NCBI GenBank assembly: GCA_045106555.1
Contig: JBGCET010000008.1
Coordinates: 186,001 to 250,000 of the forward strand
Direction of reading: 5' to 3'
Length of the DNA: 64,000 nucleotides
Origin: JANQOZ01 sp045106555
Lineage (GTDB): Bacteria; Pseudomonadota; Gammaproteobacteria; Xanthomonadales; SZUA-38
Shown here piece after piece: positions 1 through 8,000 of this stretch (position 1 is its first letter; the number at the start of each line of letters is the position of its first letter). Below the pieces are notes generated by a model. It was not told the origin of the DNA, did not search any database, and saw only the letters and a program-made list of their open reading frames with translations. The translations under genes and the position numbers were made by a program.

Positions 1-1
1 G

Positions 2-634
2 CTGTCAGCCATCTGTGTGCAACAACCTAAGCTGGCGTTTCAACGAGCCAAACTGACCTTTGAGGCTGAACTGAAGGCCAGCAGTTTGATCTGGTCCATT
101 GTCAGACCCACCGCCTTTTTCAAATCCCTATCAGGACAGGTAGAACGGGTCAGAAACGGCAAACCGTACTTAATCTTTGGCGATGGCGCCCTCAATTCCT
201 GTAAGCCCATCAGCGAGGCTGATCTTGCGGCCTACCTCGTGTCTTGCCTTACCGAGCCCCATCTGCACAATCGCACTCTGCCTATCGGTGGCCCCGGCCC
301 GGCCCTCACACCCAAGCAACAAGGGTTGCTGCTGCATGCGGCCTTCAACAAACCCCCTAAGTTCAAGCAGGTTCCCACCGCCATATTCAACATTGCCGCT
401 GCTCTGCTAAAGCCGTTGGGTCGAATTTCTCCCGCGCTAGCCGCCAAGGCTGAATTGGCAAAGATTGGCCACTACTACGCAACCCATTCCATGCTGAAGT
501 GGGACGAGAACCGCGAATGTTACGACGCCAAAGCCACACCGGAAACGGGTACTGATACGCTGAAAGCCCATTTCGAGCGATTGGTACACAACGGCATGGC
601 AGGACAGGAAGCGGGTCAACAGAAACTATTTTAG
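2..634 (+). CDS. bciA: Divinyl chlorophyllide a 8-vinyl-reductase homologue (BciA/DVR type), C-terminal part
   Basis: Partial gene: the frame is open from base 2 and the N-terminal Rossmann half lies outside the window. The visible 210 residues follow the C-terminal half of the BciA/DVR family closely, with FQRAKLTFEAEL, SIVRPTAFFKSL, the GKPYLIFGDG and CKPISEADLA blocks, LPIGGPGPALTP and the closing GMAGQEAGQQ. Family members use NADPH to reduce the C8 vinyl group of divinyl chlorophyllide in (bacterio)chlorophyll synthesis. No other photosynthesis gene is visible here, so the substrate is open: the host may be an aerobic anoxygenic phototroph, or this may be a repurposed NAD(P)H-dependent reductase. 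A GTG at 17 lies in frame, but homology continues upstream of it (LSAICVQQ), so it is not the start. Confidence 0.78.
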   Translation: MSAICVQQPKLAFQRAKLTFEAELKASSLIWSIVRPTAFFKSLSGQVERVRNGKPYLIFGDGALNSCKPISEADLAAYLVSCLTEPHLHNRTLPIGGPGPALTPKQQGLLLHAAFNKPPKFKQVPTAIFNIAAALLKPLGRISPALAAKAELAKIGHYYATHSMLKWDENRECYDAKATPETGTDTLKAHFERLVHNGMAGQEAGQQKLF

Positions 635-736
635 GCCCCGCTTGCCTTCAACAAAACCCCGTCGGAACAAGGCTGTCTTTGGCCGACAGATAATCGCTAT
701 ACTGAAGTTGTCCGGACATTTTACTGAGCAAAATTA

Positions 737-1420
737 ATGAGCCAACCTCACCCGACTTTTGTTGACCGCTACACCCGCCCCATAGAAATACGACCCGATA
801 ACACGGCGCTGATCGTGGTGGACATGCAAAACGCCACGGGCAATCGTGAAATGGGCCTGGGTCGTCTTTTGCGTGAAGAAGGAAAGTCTCAGAATTCCAG
901 TTATCGATTTGATCGCATCGAAAACATGCTGATACCTAATATCCAAAAACTGTCCGGTGTATGCCGCGATGTCGGGGCTCGGGTTGTTTACATCACCTAC
1001 GGTGCCGACCTTGAAGACTTCAGCGACATGCCTCCTCACATGATGGCGATAGTTAAGGACACCAACAACCGAGTAGGCCGACCCGAGCACGACATCGTTG
1101 AGCCGTTGACGCCTCAGCCGGGGGATGTGGTTTTCAATAAAAAGACGCAGGGCGCGTTTGCCTCTACCGGCATTGATGCCACCCTGCGCGCTATGGGGAT
1201 TGAAACGGTGCTGGTGACCGGCGTATCCACCAATAACTGTGTGGCCATGACTGCCATGGAGGCCTGCGACCGTCAATACGGGGTAGTTATCATCAAAGAT
1301 GGCACCGGCACCGATAGTGATGAGATGCAAAACGCTACCCTTACCATGCTCAAGCGCCTGTGGGGCCGCGTCAGCTCCACCAATGAGGTCATTGCTGAAC
1401 TTAAAGGCTCGCAAGCATGA
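737..1420 (+). CDS. Isochorismatase-family cysteine hydrolase
   Basis: A 227-residue single-domain protein of the isochorismatase-like cysteine hydrolase fold, which includes nicotinamidases, N-carbamoylsarcosine amidases and ureidoacrylate hydrolases. The expected triad is visible: Asp29 in LIVVDMQN, a lysine in VFNKKTQGAF (Lys135 by spacing) and nucleophile Cys168 in VTGVSTNNCV, which also carries the usual cis-peptide region. The extended N-terminus (FVDRYTRPIEIRPD) resembles carbamoyl or amide hydrolases of this fold. Its stop overlaps the start of the CoA-transferase gene (ATGA), so the two are probably co-translated. The substrate cannot be read from sequence; an amide or carbamoyl group is likely. 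Confidence 0.85.
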   Translation: MSQPHPTFVDRYTRPIEIRPDNTALIVVDMQNATGNREMGLGRLLREEGKSQNSSYRFDRIENMLIPNIQKLSGVCRDVGARVVYITYGADLEDFSDMPPHMMAIVKDTNNRVGRPEHDIVEPLTPQPGDVVFNKKTQGAFASTGIDATLRAMGIETVLVTGVSTNNCVAMTAMEACDRQYGVVIIKDGTGTDSDEMQNATLTMLKRLWGRVSSTNEVIAELKGSQA

Positions 1421-2568
1421 AGCTGAAAGGCCTACGCGTCGTCGATCTCTCCTTGTTTCTGCCCGGACCTTTCTTGACCCTGATGCTTGCCGACCATGGC
1501 GCAGAGGTGATCAAGATTGAGCCGCCGGGCGATGGCGATCCCAGCCGCAAGATTGGGCAGCAACTGGGCGGGCATTCGGTGTTTTTCCGCAATGCCAACC
1601 GGGGCAAAAAAAGCGTGGTATTAAATCTCAAGAGTAATGCCGGGCGGGACGCTTTGCTGGACCTTTGTGCCACTGCCGACGTTTTTGTTGAAGGCTTTCG
1701 CCCTGGGGTAATGAAACGCCTTGGGGTGGATTACACGGCAGTCAAAGAACGTAATCCGGGCATCATTTACTGCTCAATCAGTGCGTTCGGCCAAACCGGC
1801 CCCTATCGTGATCGCCCTGCCCATGATTTGGCGAACCAAAGCCTGACGGGGTTTGTCGCCATGAACGAAGGCAACGATGGAAAACCGGCCCTGCCCGCCA
1901 TCCCTGCGGCCGATCTGGCCGCCGCTCATATGGGGCTAAGCGGCATATTGATGGCGCTGTATCGACGTACCCAAACACAGCAGGGAGACTTCCTGGATAT
2001 TGCCATGCAGGACTCATTGTTGTCCTGGGCGCCCAACGTGCTTGGGCCAGTCTTTGCCGAACAACGCTCGCCAACACCTGGACTTGAGCGCACCCTGGGT
2101 GGCAGCGCGTTTTATCGCGTTTATGAGACCCAGGACCAACGCTACATTGCGCTGGCCGGTCAAGAACCCAAGTTTGTTCGAAACCTGCTGACCGAACTGA
2201 ATCGCATGGACCTGTTTGAGTTGTGTGAAAAAGGCCCCGGCGCCCACCAGCAACCTGTGATAGCGTTTCTGCAGTCGGTGTTTTCCGGTAACACTCAGGC
2301 CTACTGGAATCAGTGGTTCGAGGGGCGCGATATCTGCTACGCCCCGGTGCTGTCTCTGCATGAAGCCCACCAAGACCCACACGGGGAATTCCGCGGCATG
2401 TCGCCCACCGACACTGACGGGCTGCGCCATGTTGGAAACCCCATCCACTTTGCCAATGAGCCCGCAGCTCTCGACTTCACAGTTCCCGATCTGGGACAGC
2501 ACACCCACCACGTGTTCCAGGCATTGGGCTACGGCGAAAGCCAGCTTGATGCAATCACAAACCCATAG
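1417..2568 (+). CDS. Class III CoA-transferase (CaiB/BaiF family)
   Basis: A 383-residue family III CoA-transferase. It opens with the typical LKGLRVVDLS block, followed by PGPFLTLMLADHGAEVIKIE, the NANRGKKSVVLNLKS segment and GPYRDRPAHDLANQSLTG. Asp137 is the expected catalytic carboxylate that forms the acyl-anhydride intermediate. The family moves CoA between carboxylic acids (formyl/oxalyl, carnitine, succinyl/malyl) or racemises 2-methylacyl-CoA. Specificity is not readable. The 4-nt overlap with the cysteine hydrolase suggests sequential steps in catabolism of an amide or carboxylic acid. The downstream hydroxyacid-oxoacid transhydrogenase is convergent and may act in the same metabolic area. 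Confidence 0.88.
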   Translation: MKLKGLRVVDLSLFLPGPFLTLMLADHGAEVIKIEPPGDGDPSRKIGQQLGGHSVFFRNANRGKKSVVLNLKSNAGRDALLDLCATADVFVEGFRPGVMKRLGVDYTAVKERNPGIIYCSISAFGQTGPYRDRPAHDLANQSLTGFVAMNEGNDGKPALPAIPAADLAAAHMGLSGILMALYRRTQTQQGDFLDIAMQDSLLSWAPNVLGPVFAEQRSPTPGLERTLGGSAFYRVYETQDQRYIALAGQEPKFVRNLLTELNRMDLFELCEKGPGAHQQPVIAFLQSVFSGNTQAYWNQWFEGRDICYAPVLSLHEAHQDPHGEFRGMSPTDTDGLRHVGNPIHFANEPAALDFTVPDLGQHTHHVFQALGYGESQLDAITNP

Positions 2569-2680
2569 TCCCTCAAAATACGGTCGCAGCAGCAACCGGC
2601 GCGTCTTCAAGCATTGGCCGGCGTCCATCGGTTCCTGCACACCCTAGAACTGCAGGCTTTTCCGCGTTGTGGTCCTGCGC

Positions 2681-3982
2681 TCAGTAGCGCAAGGCCGATT
2701 GGTAGAGCTGGGAAAGCAGCGCTTCGTCAACGGCAATCGGCGCGTTGTCCAGCAGTCGCTTCTGAACGATGGCGCCTCGGGTCAATTGCTCAATATCCGA
2801 TGCGGTGTAGCCAACCTCACTCAGCCCTGCGGGCATCCCTGTGGCTTGCATCAGCTGGCGAATTTGATCACTCAAAACCTCACCCGCATGCTCAGTGCCA
2901 ACCCCTAGCGTATCGGCACCCAACCATCGCGCTGCTTCAAGATGACGATCGGGTGATGTCGAGCCGGTTTTCGCGAACACTGCAGGGGCGTTGAGGATTA
3001 CTGACATGCCGTGGGGTACTACGCCATGATCCACATGATATCCCTCAGGCCGATAGTTCGGAACGCCTACGGCCACCGAATAGGACATGCCGTGGGGTAA
3101 GTGAACCCCACAATTGCCAAACGCAATCCCTGCCAACGTGGCCGCCCACATCACCTGACTGCGGGCCTCATCATCTTCGTTGCTGTCCACCGCTCGACAC
3201 AGATATTCCCCCAATAACCTCAGGGCCTGACCGCAGCCCATATCACTCCAGGGATTGGCACCCTGACTGGGCGGCCGTTCAACCCCAGGATTGGCCGGTC
3301 GTTGGGTGTATGGCCGCGCGGTGTAAGACTCCAATGCATGAGACAACACGTCAAAACCTGAGCATGCCACCACGTTTCTGGGTAAGTGCCGAGTCCATTC
3401 CGGGTCAATCAGCGCTTTGCTGGGACGCAGATGTTTGGCCGATATACCCGTCTTTGCCCCCAATTGGGTATCGTCGAAAATGACGATCCCGGTGCACTCG
3501 CTTCCGGTACCCGATGTGGTGGGACAGGCAATGTGCGGCGCAACCGGGCCAGGAACTGGCTTACCCTCCCCTACTGGCGCGTTGACATAGGTGTGCAAGG
3601 TGGCCGGATGGCTGAGATACAGGTTGGCCGCTTTTGTCGTATCAATCACCGACCCGCCACCGATAGAAATAAATCCGTCAGGTCGGTATTCGTTGGCAAA
3701 CGTGATTGCCTTGGCCAGCGACTCATCGGTGGGTTCAACGCAAATATCATCATAAATTTCGAACGGGATTCCCGCTGCTGTCAGGGAGGACGTTGCAACG
3801 CTGAACGAGGGCAAGCGGCGAACCCTTGGGTCGGTAAACAACGCCACCCGCTTGAGCGACAACCGCTGGGCTTCCACTCCCAACTCGGACATGCAGCCCC
3901 TGCCAAATGTGATGGCTGAGACATCCACCGAAAAGGCGGTGTCAGCGCCCTCGGCCGGGGCGTAGAAATGGCAGCAGCTCAT
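2681..3982 (-). CDS. Hydroxyacid-oxoacid transhydrogenase (ADHFE1-like, iron-containing alcohol dehydrogenase family)
   Basis: A 433-residue group III, iron-type alcohol dehydrogenase that looks like the HOT/ADHFE1 branch rather than a generic alcohol dehydrogenase. Diagnostic blocks are FSVDVSAITFGRGC near the N-terminus, the nucleotide-binding ISIGGGSVIDTTKAAN, PTTSGTGSE, GFDVLSHALESYTAR with metal ligands Asp and His, NCGVHLPHGMSY, and YHVDHGVVPHGMSV with further His ligands. HOT enzymes oxidise 4-hydroxybutyrate to succinic semialdehyde while reducing 2-oxoglutarate to D-2-hydroxyglutarate, with tightly bound cofactor. The gene is convergent with the CoA-transferase and separated from it by 112 nt with no convincing terminator. 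The reaction is inferred from family membership. Confidence 0.82.
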   Translation of the reverse strand: MSCCHFYAPAEGADTAFSVDVSAITFGRGCMSELGVEAQRLSLKRVALFTDPRVRRLPSFSVATSSLTAAGIPFEIYDDICVEPTDESLAKAITFANEYRPDGFISIGGGSVIDTTKAANLYLSHPATLHTYVNAPVGEGKPVPGPVAPHIACPTTSGTGSECTGIVIFDDTQLGAKTGISAKHLRPSKALIDPEWTRHLPRNVVACSGFDVLSHALESYTARPYTQRPANPGVERPPSQGANPWSDMGCGQALRLLGEYLCRAVDSNEDDEARSQVMWAATLAGIAFGNCGVHLPHGMSYSVAVGVPNYRPEGYHVDHGVVPHGMSVILNAPAVFAKTGSTSPDRHLEAARWLGADTLGVGTEHAGEVLSDQIRQLMQATGMPAGLSEVGYTASDIEQLTRGAIVQKRLLDNAPIAVDEALLSQLYQSALRY

Positions 3983-4045
3983 GATCTGTCGAAACGCTCT
4001 GGGCTTGGGAAGACACCACGTTAACCGAGATTTATCATGACGTCA

Positions 4046-4083
4046 GCAAAATTGCGCACCTGGCGTTCCTTCGACAGGTGCGC
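4046..4083 (-). terminator. Rho-independent-like terminator after the peroxidase gene
   Basis: A perfect 9-bp inverted repeat, GCGCACCTG at 4054-4062 and CAGGTGCGC at 4075-4083, encloses a 12-nt loop. On the minus strand the stem is followed directly by AATTTTGC, a short U-tract. It lies just downstream of the peroxidase stop at 4110 and would separate that operon from the transhydrogenase gene. Confidence 0.65.
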
Positions 4084-4109
4084 GTCATCACGTTACCGGT
4101 GAAAGGTCT

Positions 4110-5915
4110 TCAGTTGTCCGTTCTGAAAACGTCTCTATCACCTAACTCAGCGCCAATCGTGGTGTTTCGACGAATGACGTCCGCCAAACGGGTACGTTGT
4201 ACCTGTTGGCGTTGGGCTGCAGACAACGTCCGGGTGTACCAGAACCGGTCGCCGTCACGCAGACGTTCAAATTGATCGGCCAGCACCGCGCCAACCAATT
4301 CACCCACCAGAGCCCCTTCCAGGGCATCTTCAGCCAATCCACCGACCCAGGGGTCAATGTGATCGGGTGATTCATAGGCGCGGGACAGTCGCTCAACCAC
4401 TTCGGGGTCGCTACTGATGTCCTCCATCGTTAGTGCGGGGGTCAGGCCCATGGCCAGCCGCAGCGTGTTGTAGTCGGGCAAACCATGATCGCGCCCTCGT
4501 TGGATGTTCAGCGAGGCTAGGTCAAAGCCGCCGGACCCGGGCAATCCAAACAGAAAATTACGCACCTCATCGACAATGTAAACATCAAAGTCCTGACAAA
4601 CCTGCACCGCCAGTCCGCGAAGGATGGGTTCAATCCCCCCTTCCTCGATGATGCGGGCCGGAGAGAAAAAGGCATCCGCTAAAGAAAGGTGACCAAACGA
4701 CAATTCGCTCCCCTGATCGTCGAAGCGAAGCAATTCCGGCGGCAGCAAGGTATGCCCCATACGGTAAGCGGCGGTGGAAAACGTATTGCTGATCCGCGCA
4801 TCAACATCGGCGTCGTATCCGGAATAACGGTCCAGCGCTCCCGGGCCAAGCAACGCCGGCAGGAATTCTCGATAGGTAATCACCTGCACAATGCCGATGA
4901 CAATATTGCGCGCTTGGAGATACAGCTCATCACCGCTCAAACTGGGGTCCTGATCGGCAAGACGCAGCGCCTGTCGGTTGTGTTCCCGGACAAACAGAGT
5001 GTGCATCGCGGCTAAACCAATCTGTTCGTTTGCACGCACGTCACCGGCAACAAACAGCTCAGCGCTGAGTCCTCCCGCGTTTTCCAAGCCGTCTACATTA
5101 AATGGCAGCAAGTCTCCATCGCTGGTTGCCAGGCGCCCGCTGCCGTCCAACAATCGAAGTGCGGCGGCTCTTTCCAGATCCGAACCGTAAACACTCGACG
5201 CGTCAATCCAACCGGTAATTTCGTTGACCTGCTGTCGCGGATTGGCGGCGTTCAGGCCGGTGGATAGATCGTAAAGCGATCGATTGAGGGCTATGCGTTG
5301 ATTGCCAGTTCCATCAGGGTCAAACCATGGGTCACCAGACGGAACAGGAATATTGAAGGGTTCTGGAGGACGTATTCCGTCTGTCAGATCGATATCGTGG
5401 TCCAGAAACTGGCCCCACTGCCAAACAAAGCTTGTGAGTCCCAGAGAATTAGGCAATGCCTCGGACTGCGCGTTGACCAGGTTGCTCACCTGTCTCGCCG
5501 ACGGTCTGTCATTCCCTGCAGGCGACGCAACCCCATCGCCGTAAGCCGACACCGTCAGACGGGCCAACGCGGTATGGCTGGCATTTTCCTCGGGAAACGA
5601 TTGATCGTTCCCACTACCATCCAGGCTGGATCCGGCACCCGGCCTTGGGTCTCGACGACCGGGTCCCGATGGATTACCGGACCCGCGATTGCGCTGGATT
5701 CGGCGCACTGGAGACGCGTCAGTGCCGCTGTCATCTGCAGCCTCGAGAATGTCTTTTGCTTGGCTGCCCACCGAGGTCTTGAGGGGCATTGGCTCAGTAG
5801 TCTCTGTCGGCTGGGCAAGGGCGTGACTGGTGATCAACGATATCCCCAGAATCAGTAGCCCCGACGGCATTGGGCCCAGAACTTTGGAATGACGCCGATG
5901 GCGGTTACCCGTCAT
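4110..5915 (-). CDS. Secreted animal-type haem peroxidase
   Basis: A 601-residue member of the animal haem peroxidase superfamily (myeloperoxidase/peroxidasin fold), which uses H2O2 to oxidise halides, thiocyanate or aromatic substrates. Residues 1-35 form a signal peptide (hydrophobic GLLILGISLITS, then ALAQ), followed by a low-complexity linker. Catalytic blocks are present: QFLDHDIDL with distal His173 and Asp172 (the myeloperoxidase Asp94 position), GDVRANEQ with Arg294 and Glu297 (Arg239 and Glu242 positions), REHNR at 310-314 and proximal His388 in AYRMGHTLL, then NIQRGRDHG. The Met that forms the sulfonium haem link in myeloperoxidase is Gln298 here. The start overlaps the stop of the Spy-like gene (ATGA), so both form one operon. 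Confidence 0.88.
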   Translation of the reverse strand: MTGNRHRRHSKVLGPMPSGLLILGISLITSHALAQPTETTEPMPLKTSVGSQAKDILEAADDSGTDASPVRRIQRNRGSGNPSGPGRRDPRPGAGSSLDGSGNDQSFPEENASHTALARLTVSAYGDGVASPAGNDRPSARQVSNLVNAQSEALPNSLGLTSFVWQWGQFLDHDIDLTDGIRPPEPFNIPVPSGDPWFDPDGTGNQRIALNRSLYDLSTGLNAANPRQQVNEITGWIDASSVYGSDLERAAALRLLDGSGRLATSDGDLLPFNVDGLENAGGLSAELFVAGDVRANEQIGLAAMHTLFVREHNRQALRLADQDPSLSGDELYLQARNIVIGIVQVITYREFLPALLGPGALDRYSGYDADVDARISNTFSTAAYRMGHTLLPPELLRFDDQGSELSFGHLSLADAFFSPARIIEEGGIEPILRGLAVQVCQDFDVYIVDEVRNFLFGLPGSGGFDLASLNIQRGRDHGLPDYNTLRLAMGLTPALTMEDISSDPEVVERLSRAYESPDHIDPWVGGLAEDALEGALVGELVGAVLADQFERLRDGDRFWYTRTLSAAQRQQVQRTRLADVIRRNTTIGAELGDRDVFRTDN

Positions 5916-6280
5916 CGTGAGGATGCTTGTGCACAGGGGTTATCTCGACGTCCGCGACCCTTTCCCCGAGGTTTCTGCTCCTTAAAGGTGGACAATTGCT
6001 CTTCACTCATCACCACCGCCAAAGCATCATCAGTCTCCACTTGCAAAACCTGTTGATCTTCGCAGGTTGCGCCATCTGTGCGCAACGCGCGCATCTCCTC
6101 GCGATGAGACTGAAGAATCAGATGAACTTCCTGTTCTTGCGTTTGAGTCAGGCCAAGCGCCTCAAGTTGATGATGGGGCGGAGGTGGCCTGCGACCCTCT
6201 GGCTTTTCGTTGTCGGATTGAGCACTGGCGTTCGACAAGGAGAACGTCAGCAACGCGATAGCGGCTATTGAGGGTTTCAT
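5912..6280 (-). CDS. Small periplasmic Spy/CpxP-like protein
   Basis: A 122-residue exported protein. The start ATG at 6280 has a GGAG Shine-Dalgarno sequence 6 nt upstream; the frame stays open much further upstream, but only because of a GC-rich antisense region. Residues 1-21 are a signal peptide ending ASAQ. A proline-rich stretch (EGRRPPPPHH) follows, then helical, charged sequence with LGLTQTQEQEVHLILQSHREEM and EDQQVLQVETD. This recalls the LTxxQ helices of Spy/CpxP/CnrX-type periplasmic chaperones and metal sensors, but the match is motif-level only. It overlaps the peroxidase start by 4 nt and is divergent from a two-component system, the usual arrangement for envelope-stress-controlled Spy-like proteins. 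Confidence 0.6.
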   Translation of the reverse strand: MKPSIAAIALLTFSLSNASAQSDNEKPEGRRPPPPHHQLEALGLTQTQEQEVHLILQSHREEMRALRTDGATCEDQQVLQVETDDALAVVMSEEQLSTFKEQKPRGKGRGRRDNPCAQASSR

Positions 6281-6379
6281 TGGGCAACTCCAAACTGATG
6301 TGTGAGGTTGTAAGGTATCCAAGGTTTGCGCAGCCGCCGCGCAGTAATTGTGGAGAACCGCGACAGATTGGCTGAACCA

Positions 6380-6396
6380 TGTTAAATCCGGGTTAA
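6380..6396 (+). promoter_or_regulatory. Direct repeat, candidate OmpR-family regulator box
   Basis: TGTTAA, then a 5-nt spacer, then GGTTAA: two hexamers with an 11-bp period, the layout used by PhoP/OmpR-family regulators. It lies 20 nt upstream of the sensor kinase start. A TATCCT hexamer at 6404-6409 could be the -10 element. Autoregulation by the OmpR-family regulator encoded downstream is an inference. Confidence 0.4.
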
Positions 6397-6416
6397 GCAC
6401 TGGTATCCTGCGCGCC

Positions 6417-7991
6417 ATGGCGTTGCGAATCTGGCAAAAACTCTTTCTAGGTAGTGGAATTGTTGTCTTTCTGGCACTGCTGGCCATGACGCTTCTGATG
6501 GGGCGCAGTTTCCAAAGCGGTTTCGTGCAGTACCTCAGCGCATGGGAGGCTGCCGAAATTAGTGAGCTGAAAGAAAAACTGACCGCCGCACACCGCGCTA
6601 CTGGCGACTGGTCCTTTCTGACTCTACCGCCCGATGAACAGAGTACCCAATGGGGGTTTTCCTTTGGGCCACCGACCCGTCTACCTTCCGATCGCGGCCC
6701 TCGCCGGGGAAAACGACCGGGTCCGCCCCCACCGGGGCCACGTGACGACACGGCCCAGAAACCAGGGTCTGGTCCAGCTCTCGGTCCGCCCCCCGGGCGT
6801 CGCGGCGATTCTGGCGTGAATCGCCCACCACCCCGCCCTCCTGGCGGGCGGGTGGGTTCGGTGCCAAGCCCCACCGACAATGAGCGGCCGCCCCCACGCA
6901 AATCAGCCCAAACCGGGCTTCTTGATATCTCCCAACGTGTCGCCATCGTTGATGCCGATGGTCACCACTTGGCAGGACGCCGGGAGCCGGTGAACGCCGG
7001 CATTGAGCATCCGCTGATGTCTGACGGACTTCAGATTGGCTCACTACGGGTGCTGCCGGTGCCGTCTCTTCGCCGAGACCAGGATCTGGAGTTCGCACGT
7101 CGTCAGTCACGCAATGCCATCCTGATCGGCCTTTTGGCCATGGCCGGCGCAGCGCTGGCAACCCTTTGGGTCTCCCGCACCCTGACCTCGCCTTTGCCTA
7201 AGCTAACTCGGGGAGTTCGTCGATTAACCCGAGGACACTACGACGAACGGGTGGACATCCGTACCGGTGACGAACTGCAACAGTTGGGTCAGGATTTTAA
7301 CCGGCTGGCCGTAGCGCTTGCCCAACACCGCACTCAGCAGCAATCTTGGATTGCACAAATCTCCCATGAGCTCAGAACGCCGTTGGCGGTCCTGACCGGG
7401 GAGATCCATGCCCTGATTGACGGAGTGCGGCCTGTTAACTTCCAAGCATTGGAATCACTGAACCAGGAGACAAACCGGCTAACCCACCTGGTGGACGACT
7501 TGTTTTTACTCTCCGTGTCCGAGGCGGGAGGTAGCTTGTTCGACCATCAGCCGATGAACCTCTCCGAGCTATTGACAACGTTTTGCCGTGAAAATCCAGT
7601 GGTCGACCTTGATCCGGAAATGCCTTTGGATGCGCCAATTCTGGGTGACCCGTTTCGACTACGTCAGCTGTTCACCAATCTTTTGCAAAACAGCGAGCAC
7701 TACAGCGACGCACCCGTCACCATTGCCCTGTCACTGTCGTCCGACCCGACCCACTGGCATCTTGCATGGGAGGACTCCCCACCGGGTGTGCCTGTGGAGT
7801 CGCTGGAACATTTATTCGATCCGCTGTTCAGAGTGGAAGGGTCGCGGGCTCGGTCCACCGGTGGCGCCGGGCTGGGTCTGGCCATTGTTAAGACCATTGC
7901 TAACGCTCATGATGGTCAGGTACGAGCAGAAGCGTCCTCCAGGGGGGGACTGAAAATTGTGCTTAGCCTGCCTCATCTGTCTACAACCTGA
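6417..7991 (+). CDS. Sensor histidine kinase with proline-rich periplasmic loop
   Basis: A 524-residue membrane sensor kinase. TM1 is about residues 11-28 and TM2 about 234-252. HAMP follows (about 253-306), then a HisKA domain with phospho-acceptor His317 in QISHELRTPL, and an HATPase domain with the N-box near LLQNSEHY and a G-box GAGLGLAIV. The periplasmic part contains a remarkable Pro/Gly/Arg-rich stretch, about residues 83-162, with several PPPP and RPPP runs. The layout matches BaeS/CpxA-like envelope sensors. An in-frame ATG exists at 6348, but 6417 starts just before TM1. There is no clear Shine-Dalgarno sequence, and the candidate -10 lies only 8 nt upstream, so the transcript may be leaderless. 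The kinase is followed at once by its regulator. Confidence 0.88.
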   Translation: MALRIWQKLFLGSGIVVFLALLAMTLLMGRSFQSGFVQYLSAWEAAEISELKEKLTAAHRATGDWSFLTLPPDEQSTQWGFSFGPPTRLPSDRGPRRGKRPGPPPPGPRDDTAQKPGSGPALGPPPGRRGDSGVNRPPPRPPGGRVGSVPSPTDNERPPPRKSAQTGLLDISQRVAIVDADGHHLAGRREPVNAGIEHPLMSDGLQIGSLRVLPVPSLRRDQDLEFARRQSRNAILIGLLAMAGAALATLWVSRTLTSPLPKLTRGVRRLTRGHYDERVDIRTGDELQQLGQDFNRLAVALAQHRTQQQSWIAQISHELRTPLAVLTGEIHALIDGVRPVNFQALESLNQETNRLTHLVDDLFLLSVSEAGGSLFDHQPMNLSELLTTFCRENPVVDLDPEMPLDAPILGDPFRLRQLFTNLLQNSEHYSDAPVTIALSLSSDPTHWHLAWEDSPPGVPVESLEHLFDPLFRVEGSRARSTGGAGLGLAIVKTIANAHDGQVRAEASSRGGLKIVLSLPHLSTT

Positions 7992-8000
7992 TTGCTGCTC

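Noticed and set aside
734..1414. Long minus-strand frame opposite the cysteine hydrolase
   Set aside because: No family similarity; the plus-strand gene has a clear catalytic triad.
2014..2640. 208-residue minus-strand frame opposite the CoA-transferase
   Set aside because: No recognisable domain; shadow of a well-supported gene.
5912..6946. A 344-residue minus-strand frame covering the kinase 5' end
   Set aside because: Only its last 122 codons (from 6280) have a signal peptide and ribosome-binding site; the rest is antisense to the sensor kinase's proline-rich codons.
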